Shown piece by piece: positions 41,194-47,967 of a DNA stretch of 64,000 nt (the first letter of the stretch is position 1; every line of letters begins with the position of its first letter). A program made the position numbers and the translations under genes. This DNA is from CATOSD01 sp034422735 (GTDB taxonomy: Bacteria; Chloroflexota; Dehalococcoidia; Lucifugimonadales; CATOSD01), in NCBI GenBank assembly GCA_034422735.1, contig DAOUJL010000051.1:28963-92962 (forward strand), given 5' to 3'. The notes under the pieces were generated by a model. The model had not been told where the DNA came from and ran no database searches. It saw only the letters and a list, made by a program, of their open reading frames with translations.

Positions 41194-41751
41194 CTAACCG
41201 ATCTTCATTGTGGCGGGGGACTCCAGTTCCTCTGGGTCGGGAATCGCTTCTGATTCCTCAGCGTCGCCTCCCTCCCCATCGCCGCTTTCCAGCTTCACAA
41301 GGTCGTCGTGGCTCTTGAGATGATCGAGATAAAGTATGCCGTTGAGATGGTCGACTTCATGCTCCAGGGCCTGTCCAAGCAGTCCCTCGGCCTTCAGTTT
41401 GACGGTCTTGGAGGTGTGATCCAGCGCGCCAAACGTGACCAGGAGGGACCTGGTAATGGTGCCTCTGTACCCTGGAATGCTGAGACAGCCCTCCTCGACC
41501 TCTCTTTCGCCCTCACGGCGGACGATCTCCGGGTTGATGTAGATTCTTGGCTCCTCTTCGGGCAGGCGTACCACGATTATTCGCTGCAGGTCGCCGACCT
41601 GGTTGGCCGCGAGGCCCACGCCGTCGGCTTCGATCAGCGTGTCGATCATGTCGTGGGCCAGACGTAGCACCGAGGCATCCACGCGTCGCACCTTCCTGGC
41701 CCGCTTCCTCAATGTGGGATGCGGAAGCTTCAGTATCGGCAAGACCGCCAA
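41194..41751 (-). CDS. def: Peptide deformylase
   Basis: Removes the formyl group from new proteins at the ribosome. All three metal-site motifs are present in 185 residues: GVGLAANQ (44-51), EGCLS (87-91, Cys89) and HEVDH (131-135). The last 34 residues are an acidic tail rich in Glu, Asp, Ser and Gly that exceeds the usual family length. Start TTG 41751 with GAGGAG 6 nt before it and no ATG available. It has its own promoter and heads the def-cca-secDF operon. Confidence 0.96.
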   Translation of the reverse strand: MAVLPILKLPHPTLRKRARKVRRVDASVLRLAHDMIDTLIEADGVGLAANQVGDLQRIIVVRLPEEEPRIYINPEIVRREGEREVEEGCLSIPGYRGTITRSLLVTFGALDHTSKTVKLKAEGLLGQALEHEVDHLNGILYLDHLKSHDDLVKLESGDGEGGDAEESEAIPDPEELESPATMKIG

Positions 41752-41806
41752 TCGATTCTCCTCGGTGTACGGCCCACACGCCGGGCCGTTTCAAATGCGT
41801 CACTTG

Positions 41807-41836
41807 ATTATATCTTTCACTACGCGGCCCTGTAAA
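41807..41836 (-). promoter_or_regulatory. Promoter of the def-cca-secDF operon
   Basis: Minus strand TTTACA (41836-41831), 18-nt spacer, perfect TATAAT (41812-41807). The def start follows 55 nt later. Confidence 0.7.
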
Positions 41837-41856
41837 GGACAGCGCGCCAGTGCGCA

Positions 41857-41900
41857 GGGTCTTTTCATTCTCCTCTCTCCGGCCAAAAGAGAGGGTCAGG
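41857..41900. repeat. Shared block i, copy B
   Basis: Contains CTTTTCATTCTCC, CTCTCCGGCC and AGAGAGGGTCAGG; matches 15936-15984 in order and orientation, with a shorter spacer in the C/T run. Confidence 0.6.
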
Positions 41901-41958
41901 ACGGGGGCGTTAGGTTCCTCGGCTGCGCTCGGAATGACAGAGGCTGTGCTCGTGTATT

Positions 41959-42022
41959 CACCCTCACCCCCGTATCAAGTACGGGGCAGGCACTAGCCCT
42001 CTCCCATCGAGCGAGAGGGGAC
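41959..42022. repeat. Mosaic palindromic repeat, first copy
   Basis: A C/T-rich unit (CACCCTCACCC ... CTCTCCC-loop-GAGAGGGG) interrupted by a second palindrome, CCCCGTA/TACGGGG with CAGGCACTAG. Its twin is at 42256-42319; the uninterrupted form is at 42194-42234. Confidence 0.75.
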
Positions 42023-42050
42023 AAGCGGAAGGGGCTATGGCCGAGGCCCT

Positions 42051-42106
42051 CCGAAAAATCTGCTCAGTTCTGCTGCATTGTGCCCATTCCGTAGCTGGGC
42101 GGGCCG
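42051..42106. repeat. Shared block ii, copy B (56 bp)
   Basis: Ungapped match to 16002-16057 with 6 differences in 56. It lies downstream of block i and upstream of the palindrome promoter, as in gap A. Confidence 0.75.
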
Positions 42107-42193
42107 GTGTTCATGTCACCTTTTGTGAGCCAAGTTGTTGAGGTTCGTCACGCATATTGCGCGAAATGTGGCAGAAGGAGGCGATGTCGTTTT

Positions 42194-42234
42194 CACCCTC
42201 ACCCTGACCCTCTCCCATCAAGGGAGAGGGGACT
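42194..42234. repeat. Dispersed palindromic repeat (uninterrupted C/T-rich unit)
   Basis: CACCCTCACCCTGACC, then CTCTCCC-loop-GGGAGAGGGGACT. Same family as 13057-13093. Confidence 0.8.
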
Positions 42235-42255
42235 GAGCGGTAGCGCCCTCGTTGT

Positions 42256-42319
42256 CACCCTCACCCCCGTATCCAGTACGGGGCAGGCTCGTCCCCTCTC
42301 CTTTGCTAGGAGAGGGGAC
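42256..42319. repeat. Mosaic palindromic repeat, second copy
   Basis: Same design as 41959-42022: the CCCCGTAT-loop-TACGGGG palindrome lies within a CACCCTCACC ... CCTCTCC/GGAGAGG unit. The loop and linker bases differ. Confidence 0.75.
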
Positions 42320-42362
42320 GAGAGGTGGCGCGCTCTGAAGGGTTGCCGCAGCGCCTATGCTG

Positions 42363-42391
42363 TAGAAAATAGCACGTGTGTGCTGTACAAT
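42363..42391 (+). promoter_or_regulatory. Promoter with 16-bp palindromic operator in its spacer, copy B
   Basis: TAGAAA (42363-42368), TAGCACGTGTGTGCTG (42370-42385), -10 TACAAT (42386-42391), 17-nt spacing. It aligns without gaps to 16190-16218 and beyond (27 of 32 identical from TAGAAA to AATCAA). Transcripts would run into the GGGG tract at 42454 and on towards the SDR gene. Confidence 0.6.
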
Positions 42392-42453
42392 CAATGGGGC
42401 TGGCGAAGTTGCGCTGTTGAGGCGGATTTGTGGGGAGAAATGGCGCAGGTGTG

Positions 42454-42490
42454 GGGACGGGGCGGGGTGTGAGTGGGGTGTGCGTGGGGC
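42454..42490 (+). other. G-quadruplex-forming tract (five GGGG runs)
   Basis: GGGG runs at 42454-42457, 42460-42463, 42465-42468, 42476-42479 and 42487-42490, with loops of 2, 1, 7 and 7 nt. This satisfies the strictest four-tetrad quadruplex pattern on the plus strand and, if transcribed rightwards, in RNA. G-richness extends to about 42570. Confidence 0.7.
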
Positions 42491-42617
42491 AGGGATGGGG
42501 AACGGGTGGCGCGGGAAAGTGACGGTTTTTTCGGGGTACGCGGGCGCGAATGGGTCGGAGTTGGGGGACAGGTGGCGGCCCCGGTCCGCCACGCTTCCGC
42601 CTCAGCGCGGCCCTGTG

Positions 42618-42626
42618 TGCTAGAAT
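42618..42626 (+). promoter_or_regulatory. Extended -10 element before the SDR epimerase gene
   Basis: TGC directly before TAGAAT (42621-42626). No good -35 is seen at 16-18 nt. The GTG start follows 26 nt later. Confidence 0.45.
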
Positions 42627-42652
42627 TCACCCAGCTTGTGGGAGTTTCCATA

Positions 42653-43549
42653 GTGAGAGTGCTGATTACCGGCTCGTCCGGATTCATAGGTTCCGCGCTG
42701 TCGGCTCGGCTGGAGTCGGAGGGACACGGCGTCGTCCGGCTCGTGCGCCGGGAGCCGCGGCGCGGAAGAGGCGAGGCGCGATGGGACCCCGAAACGGGGT
42801 ACATCGACGAGGGCGCACTGGAAGGCGTAGACGGCGTGGTCCACCTGGCCGGCGAGAACATAGCCAACCGGCGCTGGAACGACGAGCAGAAGGCGCGCAT
42901 TCGCGACAGCCGCACCCGCGGCACGTCGCTGCTGGCGAATGCCCTGGCGCAGACGAGCCCACCCCCACGCTGCTTCATCGGCGCGTCCGCCGTGGGCTAC
43001 TACGGCGACCGGGGCGCGGACCTGCTCGGCGAGGAAGAACCGCCCGGCGCCGACTTCATCGCCCAGTCGACCGCCGAGTGGGAGAAGGCGGCCAGACCGG
43101 CTTCGGACGCCGGCATTCGCGTCGCGGTCATGCGGCTGGGCATGGTATTCGACCCGTCGGGCGGCCCCCTGAAGCGGATGCTGACCCCGTTCCGCCTGGG
43201 CCTGGGAGGAAGGCTCGGCAGCGGGCGGCAGTACATGAGCTGGCTGTCGCTGGAGGACGCCGTGGGCGCCTTAGTGCACGCTCTAACGACAGACGACCTG
43301 TCGGGGCCGGTCAACGTCAGCGCGCCGGAGCCTGTCACCAATGGCGAGTTCACGCGCGCGCTGGGCAGGGCGCTGGGGCGCCCGGCGCTGCTGTTCGTGC
43401 CCAGATTCGCGCTGCGGGTCGCGATGGGAGAGATGGCGGACGCGGTGCTCTACAGCACCAGGATGTCGTCTGCCAAGCTGGTGGACTCCGGGTTCGAGTT
43501 CAGGAACACTGACATCGAGGCCACGCTGCGCGAGATGCTGCGGGCCTGA
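42653..43549 (+). CDS. TIGR01777 family epimerase (extended SDR with DUF1731)
   Basis: 298 residues. The NAD(P) loop VLITGSSGFIGSALSARL starts at residue 3. DGVVHLAGENIANRRWNDEQK and IGASAVGYYGDRG (with the SDR Tyr) identify the TIGR01777/YfcH group, and the C-terminal FVPRFALRVAMGEMADAVL-type segment is DUF1731. Members are sugar-nucleotide-epimerase-like but their substrate is not known. Start GTG 42653 with GGGAG 8 nt upstream; the frame runs on to 42473 through G-rich non-coding DNA. Convergent with the deacetylase gene. Confidence 0.92.
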   Translation: MRVLITGSSGFIGSALSARLESEGHGVVRLVRREPRRGRGEARWDPETGYIDEGALEGVDGVVHLAGENIANRRWNDEQKARIRDSRTRGTSLLANALAQTSPPPRCFIGASAVGYYGDRGADLLGEEEPPGADFIAQSTAEWEKAARPASDAGIRVAVMRLGMVFDPSGGPLKRMLTPFRLGLGGRLGSGRQYMSWLSLEDAVGALVHALTTDDLSGPVNVSAPEPVTNGEFTRALGRALGRPALLFVPRFALRVAMGEMADAVLYSTRMSSAKLVDSGFEFRNTDIEATLREMLRA

Positions 43550-43567
43550 CGGCAGTTCCGCGAACGG

Positions 43568-44695
43568 TCAGGCGAACCTGATGCCGTGGAGCGGGAACAC
43601 CAGGCTGTGAACGGCCTGCACGCTCGCCTCCGCGAACACCCGGGAATCGTTCGTGACCGAGTCCTGAATCGTGGGCGGCTCGTCCCTGAGGCTCTCGACA
43701 CCGTAACGGTTTCTGTACGACTCCGGCACCTCGTCCGGCAGCTCATGGCCCGCCATCGCCGCGAACGCCATCGTCCAGGCGCGGCTAACCGCCTGCAGGT
43801 CGTATCCGCCGCCGCCCAGGGCCAGCCACAGGGGAGGCACGGCCTTGCGGAACTCTCCAACCACCTCGGCGAAGCCCTGGGTCGTGAGCGCCAGGTGCGT
43901 TATCGGGTCGAGCAGGTGGGTGTCGATGCCGAGCTGCGTCACCAGCACGTCCGGCCTGAACGCCGCGAGCAGCCGGGGCACGACCTCCCGGAACGCCCAC
44001 AGGTACACCTCGTCCGAGGTGTACGGATAGAGAGGCACGTTCACCGAGTACCCTCGTCCCCTGCCGGCGCCTATCTCCTGGGTGAAGCCGGTGCCCGGAA
44101 AGAGGAACGCGCCGGACTCGTGCAGCGAGATGGTGAGCACCCGGTCCGTGTCGTAGAAGGCGTGTTGCACCCCGTCTCCGTGGTGGCAGTCGATGTCGAC
44201 GTAGGCGACGCGAGCGCCCCTGGCGAGCAGCGACTTTATCGCGATAACCGGGTCGTTGAACACGCAGAACCCGAACGCGTATCCGGGCATGGCGTGGTGT
44301 AGCCCGCCGGAAATGTTGAACGCGCGGAAGTGTTCCCCGTCCAGAAGCGTCTCCACCGCCTTCAACGACGCCCCGGTCGACAGCAACGCGGCTTCGTACA
44401 TGCCTTCGTAGTGGGGATTGTCGCCCGGTCCAAAGTTGAACACCGCCGGGTTTACCGCCGCGTCCCCGCCGCTGAGGCCCCGGACGGCGTTCAGGTACTC
44501 GGGCGAGTGGTACGAAAGCACGTCGTCGTCGTGAGCGGCATCCGGCGTGACCAGATCCACGTCCGGCGCGGAGAAAACGCCGTAGGAGTCGAGCAGCTCG
44601 TACGTGTACCGCAGCCGCACCGGCTTCATCGGGTGTGTGTCGCTCAGCGCGTGCCGCGCCAGCCGGTCGTCGTAGACGAAAGCCGCGCGGCTCAC
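43568..44695 (-). CDS. Histone deacetylase family protein (AcuC-like)
   Basis: Zinc amidohydrolase of the arginase/deacetylase fold, about 375 residues. SDTHPMKPVRLRYTYELL, SGGLHHAMPGYAFGFCVFND and YVDIDCHHGDGVQHAFY provide the His/Asp zinc and charge-relay residues, and LALGGGGYDLQAVSRAW closes the site. AcuC-type enzymes deacetylate acetyl-CoA synthetase and other lysine-acetylated or polyamine substrates. GTG 44695 is chosen because GGGGAG lies 9 nt before it and MSRAAFVYDD matches family N-termini; ATG 44740 is the alternative but has no RBS and would overlap-couple with the upstream gene. Confidence 0.9.
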   Translation of the reverse strand: MSRAAFVYDDRLARHALSDTHPMKPVRLRYTYELLDSYGVFSAPDVDLVTPDAAHDDDVLSYHSPEYLNAVRGLSGGDAAVNPAVFNFGPGDNPHYEGMYEAALLSTGASLKAVETLLDGEHFRAFNISGGLHHAMPGYAFGFCVFNDPVIAIKSLLARGARVAYVDIDCHHGDGVQHAFYDTDRVLTISLHESGAFLFPGTGFTQEIGAGRGRGYSVNVPLYPYTSDEVYLWAFREVVPRLLAAFRPDVLVTQLGIDTHLLDPITHLALTTQGFAEVVGEFRKAVPPLWLALGGGGYDLQAVSRAWTMAFAAMAGHELPDEVPESYRNRYGVESLRDEPPTIQDSVTNDSRVFAEASVQAVHSLVFPLHGIRFA

Positions 44696-44744
44696 CTCGA
44701 CACGCTCCCCTGACCGTGCTGCACCTCGATGTTGGGACATTCGG

Positions 44745-45515
44745 TCATAGCATGTAGCTCGCGTCTTCGGTCGAAATCTCGATGTGAATGCCCAACCGCT
44801 CACCGACGCCAATCATCTCGCTGCGGACCATCGGCTCCCACGGCGGGCTGATGTGGGAGATGATTACTCGCGGCAGCCGGGCCCACCGGTCTCGGAACGC
44901 CACGAGCGCGTTTTCGAGTGTTGCGGGCGTCAGGTGGCCGGCCCTAGCCGCGGAACTCGCACCGTCATTGCCGAAGGTGCACTCCGACAACAACACGTCG
45001 GGGCACACGTGCTCCCATGCCTCTTCCACGCCCTCTCCCGCGTCGCCGGTGTAGAACAGGCTCACCTCGCCGGACGAGATCAGGTAGCCCGCCGCGGGCA
45101 CGGCGTGGGGCACCGGAACCGCCTTCACGGTGTAGTCCAGCACGCTGAACTCCTCGTAGAACTCCACCGGGTTGAGGACGTAGGACGGATCGTGCCCTGT
45201 CGCCGGGTTCACGAAATTGGGGTACAGGCTTCCGTCCAACAGCTTTCGTCCCACAAAGTCCAGCGCGTCCGGAATCGCGTAAACGCCTACCGACTCCTCC
45301 ACGTCGCGCAGGGCCATCCCCAGCGGCAGCAGGTCCCTTACGTGATCGAAGTGGCGGTGGGAGAGAATCACCGCCCTGATTCGGCGTTGCTCGTCGAAGG
45401 TCAGCGACCGGGTCATGCCGCCCGCGTCCAGGGCGAGCCGGCCGTCGATCAGGTGGGACTCCATTCGGGTGTCCCTGCTCTCCAGGTTGTGTGCGCCCAG
45501 CACGCGCAGGTGCAT
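44745..45515 (-). CDS. Metallo-beta-lactamase-fold hydrolase
   Basis: 256 residues. The metal motif SHRHFDHVRDL (HxHxDH), the third-ligand region VPHAVPAAGYLI and FYTGDAGEGVEEAW, and a late ISHISPPWEP fit the MBL superfamily. The layout resembles class II cyclic-nucleotide phosphodiesterases or RNase Z-like hydrolases, but I cannot choose. ATG 45515 has AGGTGG upstream; the frame runs on to 46049 in the shadow of the neighbouring gene. It ends 49 nt before the deacetylase start. Confidence 0.88.
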   Translation of the reverse strand: MHLRVLGAHNLESRDTRMESHLIDGRLALDAGGMTRSLTFDEQRRIRAVILSHRHFDHVRDLLPLGMALRDVEESVGVYAIPDALDFVGRKLLDGSLYPNFVNPATGHDPSYVLNPVEFYEEFSVLDYTVKAVPVPHAVPAAGYLISSGEVSLFYTGDAGEGVEEAWEHVCPDVLLSECTFGNDGASSAARAGHLTPATLENALVAFRDRWARLPRVIISHISPPWEPMVRSEMIGVGERLGIHIEISTEDASYML

Positions 45516-45583
45516 GTTCCACCTCGTTCCCGTAGTGAGTTGGCTTGCCGAACCTCTCCCGTCTCGGCCGCCCGTGGTGGGTA

Positions 45584-46813
45584 CTACTCGGACTCGGCCT
45601 CCTCTGGGTCCGGGGAGCCTCGCAGCCACCGGAAGAGGACGGCGGTGAGCGTCGCCACGACCGCTCCGCCGATTATGAAGGACGTGCCGACGGTTCCGGG
45701 GTCTGCCGGCAATCTCTCGATTGCGCCCCCGCGTAGGCTGCGCTTCCAGCGGGACTCCAGCTCGTTCAGGCTGATGTCGTAGGCCACCGGGACGGCCTCC
45801 TCGACGTCCATGCCGGAGTCGATCGCGCCGAGCAGGGCCGTCATCCGGTCCGGCCCGTAGGTCTCCATCATGTAGTCGACGACGCTCCAGGACTGGGAGT
45901 AGAAGTTGCGGACGTCGCCGGGCACGCCGGGCACCGCTCCCATCGAGCGCAGCGGCATCAGCCGGCCGCGGTGGTAGGCGTCCAGAACGGCGCGCTCGCG
46001 CCAACTGCTCGATCCCTCGAAGTACATCGCCAGGCCCTCGTTCAGCCACGCCGGCAGCCTGCCGCGCGGAGAGGTCATAGCCTCATCGATGAGCAGGTGC
46101 GTCATCTCGTGGATCATCCCTTCGCGCCCCAGACCTACGAGCACGAACACGTCCAGCGCCCCGTAGGCGAAGCCGCCGTAAAGATGCCCGGACGTCGCGG
46201 CGTCGCTCACCTTGGGAAGGCTGGTGCTGGCCTCCCGACGGCCGTTAAGGATGACCGCCTTCATCGTCTTAGTTTCTTCGAGCCCGAGCAGCGCGCGCAC
46301 CTCGTCCAGGCGCTCGTTGACGTCGTTGGCGACGGCGCGCACCTCGTTCGCCGGGCGGTCGTGCCACAGCACCTCGAACCCGGGCAGGCTGTAGCGCTGC
46401 CAGTCGTACCGCGGATTCAGGTACTCCAGGCTGTAACGTTCGCTGTCGAACTCGTTCCCGTTCGCGTCGCCGATATGGTAGAAGTAGCTGACGTCGACCC
46501 CGCTCGGCAGGAAGCTGGCCCCGCCGGTCTTGATTCGAAAGTCGGTGTCGATGCGGTTGGACGGCGTGAACTCGGGGTAGCCGTAGATCCTGGTTTCCTG
46601 GCTGCCGAGCCGGTACACGAGCCTCACGTGTGTAATGGGCGCGTCGGATTCGGCGACGAGCCTGAGCCTTATCTCCTCCGGGAAGGCAATCGAGTGCGTG
46701 CTTTGGATTACCCGGATGGGCGTGGAGCCCTCGGTCGGAGACGGCGAGGGCTGATCGGCCCCGGGTGATGCCAGGGCGATAAGCGCGGCGAGTATGGTTG
46801 CGAGTATTGGCAT
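45584..46813 (-). CDS. Exported zinc peptidase (peptidase MA-like) with C-terminal membrane anchor
   Basis: 409 residues. An N-terminal signal (ILATILAALIALASPG) precedes a Pro/Ser/Thr linker, a beta-sandwich-like part (40-135), and a gluzincin domain with HEMTH (235-239) and Glu259 in WLNEGLAMYFE. A C-terminal hydrophobic helix (TSFIIGGAVVATLTAVLFRWL) anchors it, so the catalytic domain lies outside the membrane. It is likely a cell-envelope protease of unknown target. ATG 46813. It follows the F420:NADP oxidoreductase gene by 15 nt and precedes the MBL gene. Confidence 0.88.
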   Translation of the reverse strand: MPILATILAALIALASPGADQPSPSPTEGSTPIRVIQSTHSIAFPEEIRLRLVAESDAPITHVRLVYRLGSQETRIYGYPEFTPSNRIDTDFRIKTGGASFLPSGVDVSYFYHIGDANGNEFDSERYSLEYLNPRYDWQRYSLPGFEVLWHDRPANEVRAVANDVNERLDEVRALLGLEETKTMKAVILNGRREASTSLPKVSDAATSGHLYGGFAYGALDVFVLVGLGREGMIHEMTHLLIDEAMTSPRGRLPAWLNEGLAMYFEGSSSWRERAVLDAYHRGRLMPLRSMGAVPGVPGDVRNFYSQSWSVVDYMMETYGPDRMTALLGAIDSGMDVEEAVPVAYDISLNELESRWKRSLRGGAIERLPADPGTVGTSFIIGGAVVATLTAVLFRWLRGSPDPEEAESE

Positions 46814-46828
46814 CGCGGCCTGTTTTGC

Positions 46829-47473
46829 CTAGATTCCCGTGATCCTGATGGATGAGTGCGCCCGGTAGATGCGGTTTATGTTGAGCAGCAGGGCGGTGAG
46901 GTCCTCGACGTAGCGCGCGTTGGCCAGCCCGCCCCCGTTCACCGCGCGCACTCCGTCGATGCGCTCCGCCAGGTCCATCACCAGCCGGAGGGCGTCGGCG
47001 TCGTCCGCGCAGACGATGACGTCAGAGTCGATGGACTTGTCCGGCACGAGCAGGTCCTCCGCGCTCACGTTCTGAAACGCGGCGGCTACGGTGGAATCGG
47101 GCAGTATGGCCTGGGCTTGGAGCGCCGCCGAACCCTCTTCGACGCGCACGGCGCTTGCGCGGCCACGCTCGAACTCCAGCGGCGCGACGAGGCTGACGAC
47201 GGTCTTGCCGGCCAGCTCGCCGGTCAGGCCGGACAGGGTGGCGCGCTGCGCGGCGTAGGGCACCGATACGAGCACCACGTCGGACCTGGCGGCGGCTTCG
47301 GAATTGGTTGCGCCGCTTACAGACTCGGCCGGGGCGTGTTCAAGCACGCTTTCTGCCGCGCTGCCGGCGCGAGCCTCGTCCCGCGAACCGATGACCACCC
47401 TCTCGCCAGCAAGGGCGAATCTGAGCGCGAGCCCCCTGCCCTCCGGCCCGGTGCCGCCTATGATTCCCAGCAT
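46829..47473 (-). CDS. npdG: F420H2:NADP oxidoreductase family protein
   Basis: 214 residues. GIIGGTGPEGRGLALRFALAG binds NADP; VVIGSRDEARA, SVPYAAQR and VSLVAPLEF follow the archaeal/bacterial F420-dependent NADP reductase pattern. AFQNVSAEDL and VNGGGLANARYVEDLTALLLNIN form the F420 side and the C-terminal helices. It moves hydride between coenzyme F420 and NADP, implying F420 is made in this organism; no F420 biosynthesis gene is in the window. ATG 47473. Confidence 0.9.
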   Translation of the reverse strand: MLGIIGGTGPEGRGLALRFALAGERVVIGSRDEARAGSAAESVLEHAPAESVSGATNSEAAARSDVVLVSVPYAAQRATLSGLTGELAGKTVVSLVAPLEFERGRASAVRVEEGSAALQAQAILPDSTVAAAFQNVSAEDLLVPDKSIDSDVIVCADDADALRLVMDLAERIDGVRAVNGGGLANARYVEDLTALLLNINRIYRAHSSIRITGI

Positions 47474-47517
47474 ATATGTGACCTCAACTAGTACTGCCTC
47501 TCCGGTTGCGCCCCTGG

Positions 47518-47793
47518 TTACTCGGAAAGGGGCATCACCTCGGCGTCAACCGAAAGCCCCTGTCCTTCCTCGTACATTTCCCACGGCCTGAACGACTCGA
47601 CGAAACCCTTGGCCTCGTCCATGGACGCCATGCCCTTCTGGGCGCGGCCGGGATCGTAGCCGAAGGTCTTGGCGAAGGCGTCGAATCCCCGCTTGGTCTC
47701 CCGGACGCCTCCGATCTCCTCTTCGAGGTCGCCGTCGTCCGAGCCGAGAACCAGACGCTGCCCTCTCTTTGTATAACGCCAGTACACCTTCAT
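47518..47793 (-). CDS. Small hypothetical protein
   Basis: 91 residues, acidic, with no signal peptide or membrane segment. I do not recognise the family. It is treated as real because GAGGAG sits 10-11 nt before ATG 47793, a good promoter precedes it (47880-47853), and the composition is protein-like (KVYWRYTKRGQRLVLGSDD ... FRPWEMYEEGQG). It is followed 44 nt later by npdG on the same strand. Confidence 0.65.
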   Translation of the reverse strand: MKVYWRYTKRGQRLVLGSDDGDLEEEIGGVRETKRGFDAFAKTFGYDPGRAQKGMASMDEAKGFVESFRPWEMYEEGQGLSVDAEVMPLSE

Positions 47794-47852
47794 AAGGTAT
47801 GTTCTCCTCGACGCTTTTGGTGCTGTCCCGCGTGCTTTCCTATGGGTACTAC

Positions 47853-47880
47853 TCTATAGGCAAGCGTCCAGCTATTGCAA
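47853..47880 (-). promoter_or_regulatory. Promoter of the small-protein/npdG operon
   Basis: Minus strand TTGCAA (47880-47875), 16-nt spacer, TATAGA (47858-47853). It diverges from the EF-G-like promoter. Confidence 0.55.
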
Positions 47881-47905
47881 CTTGGAGACACACGCCTCTC
47901 ATACG

Positions 47906-47934
47906 TTGCGCGCTTAGGCGGGTTTGCCTACAAT
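47906..47934 (+). promoter_or_regulatory. Promoter of the EF-G-like gene
   Basis: TTGCGC (47906-47911), exact 17-nt spacer, TACAAT (47929-47934). The ATG follows 33 nt later. Confidence 0.65.
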
Positions 47935-47967
47935 AGGGCCACTACCACACTACAAGGAGACCACGCC

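Larger units (their letters stand above)
41752..42652. other. Long non-coding gap 'B' with composite repeats and a G-quadruplex tract
   Basis: 900 nt between divergent genes def and the SDR epimerase, with no credible gene. From left to right: the def promoter, block i (41857-41900), and a fragment reading CTCGGCTGCGCTCGGAATGA (41924-41943), which resembles a widely dispersed bacterial repeat. Then come a mosaic repeat (41959-42022), block ii (42051-42106), two more palindromic units (42194-42234, 42256-42319), the palindrome promoter (42363-42391), the GGGG tract (42454-42490) and an extended -10 before the SDR gene. Confidence 0.7.

Noticed and set aside
42218..42592. Pro/His-rich minus-strand frame in gap B
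   Set aside because: It is a translation of the GGGG tract and of palindromic repeats, not a protein-like sequence.
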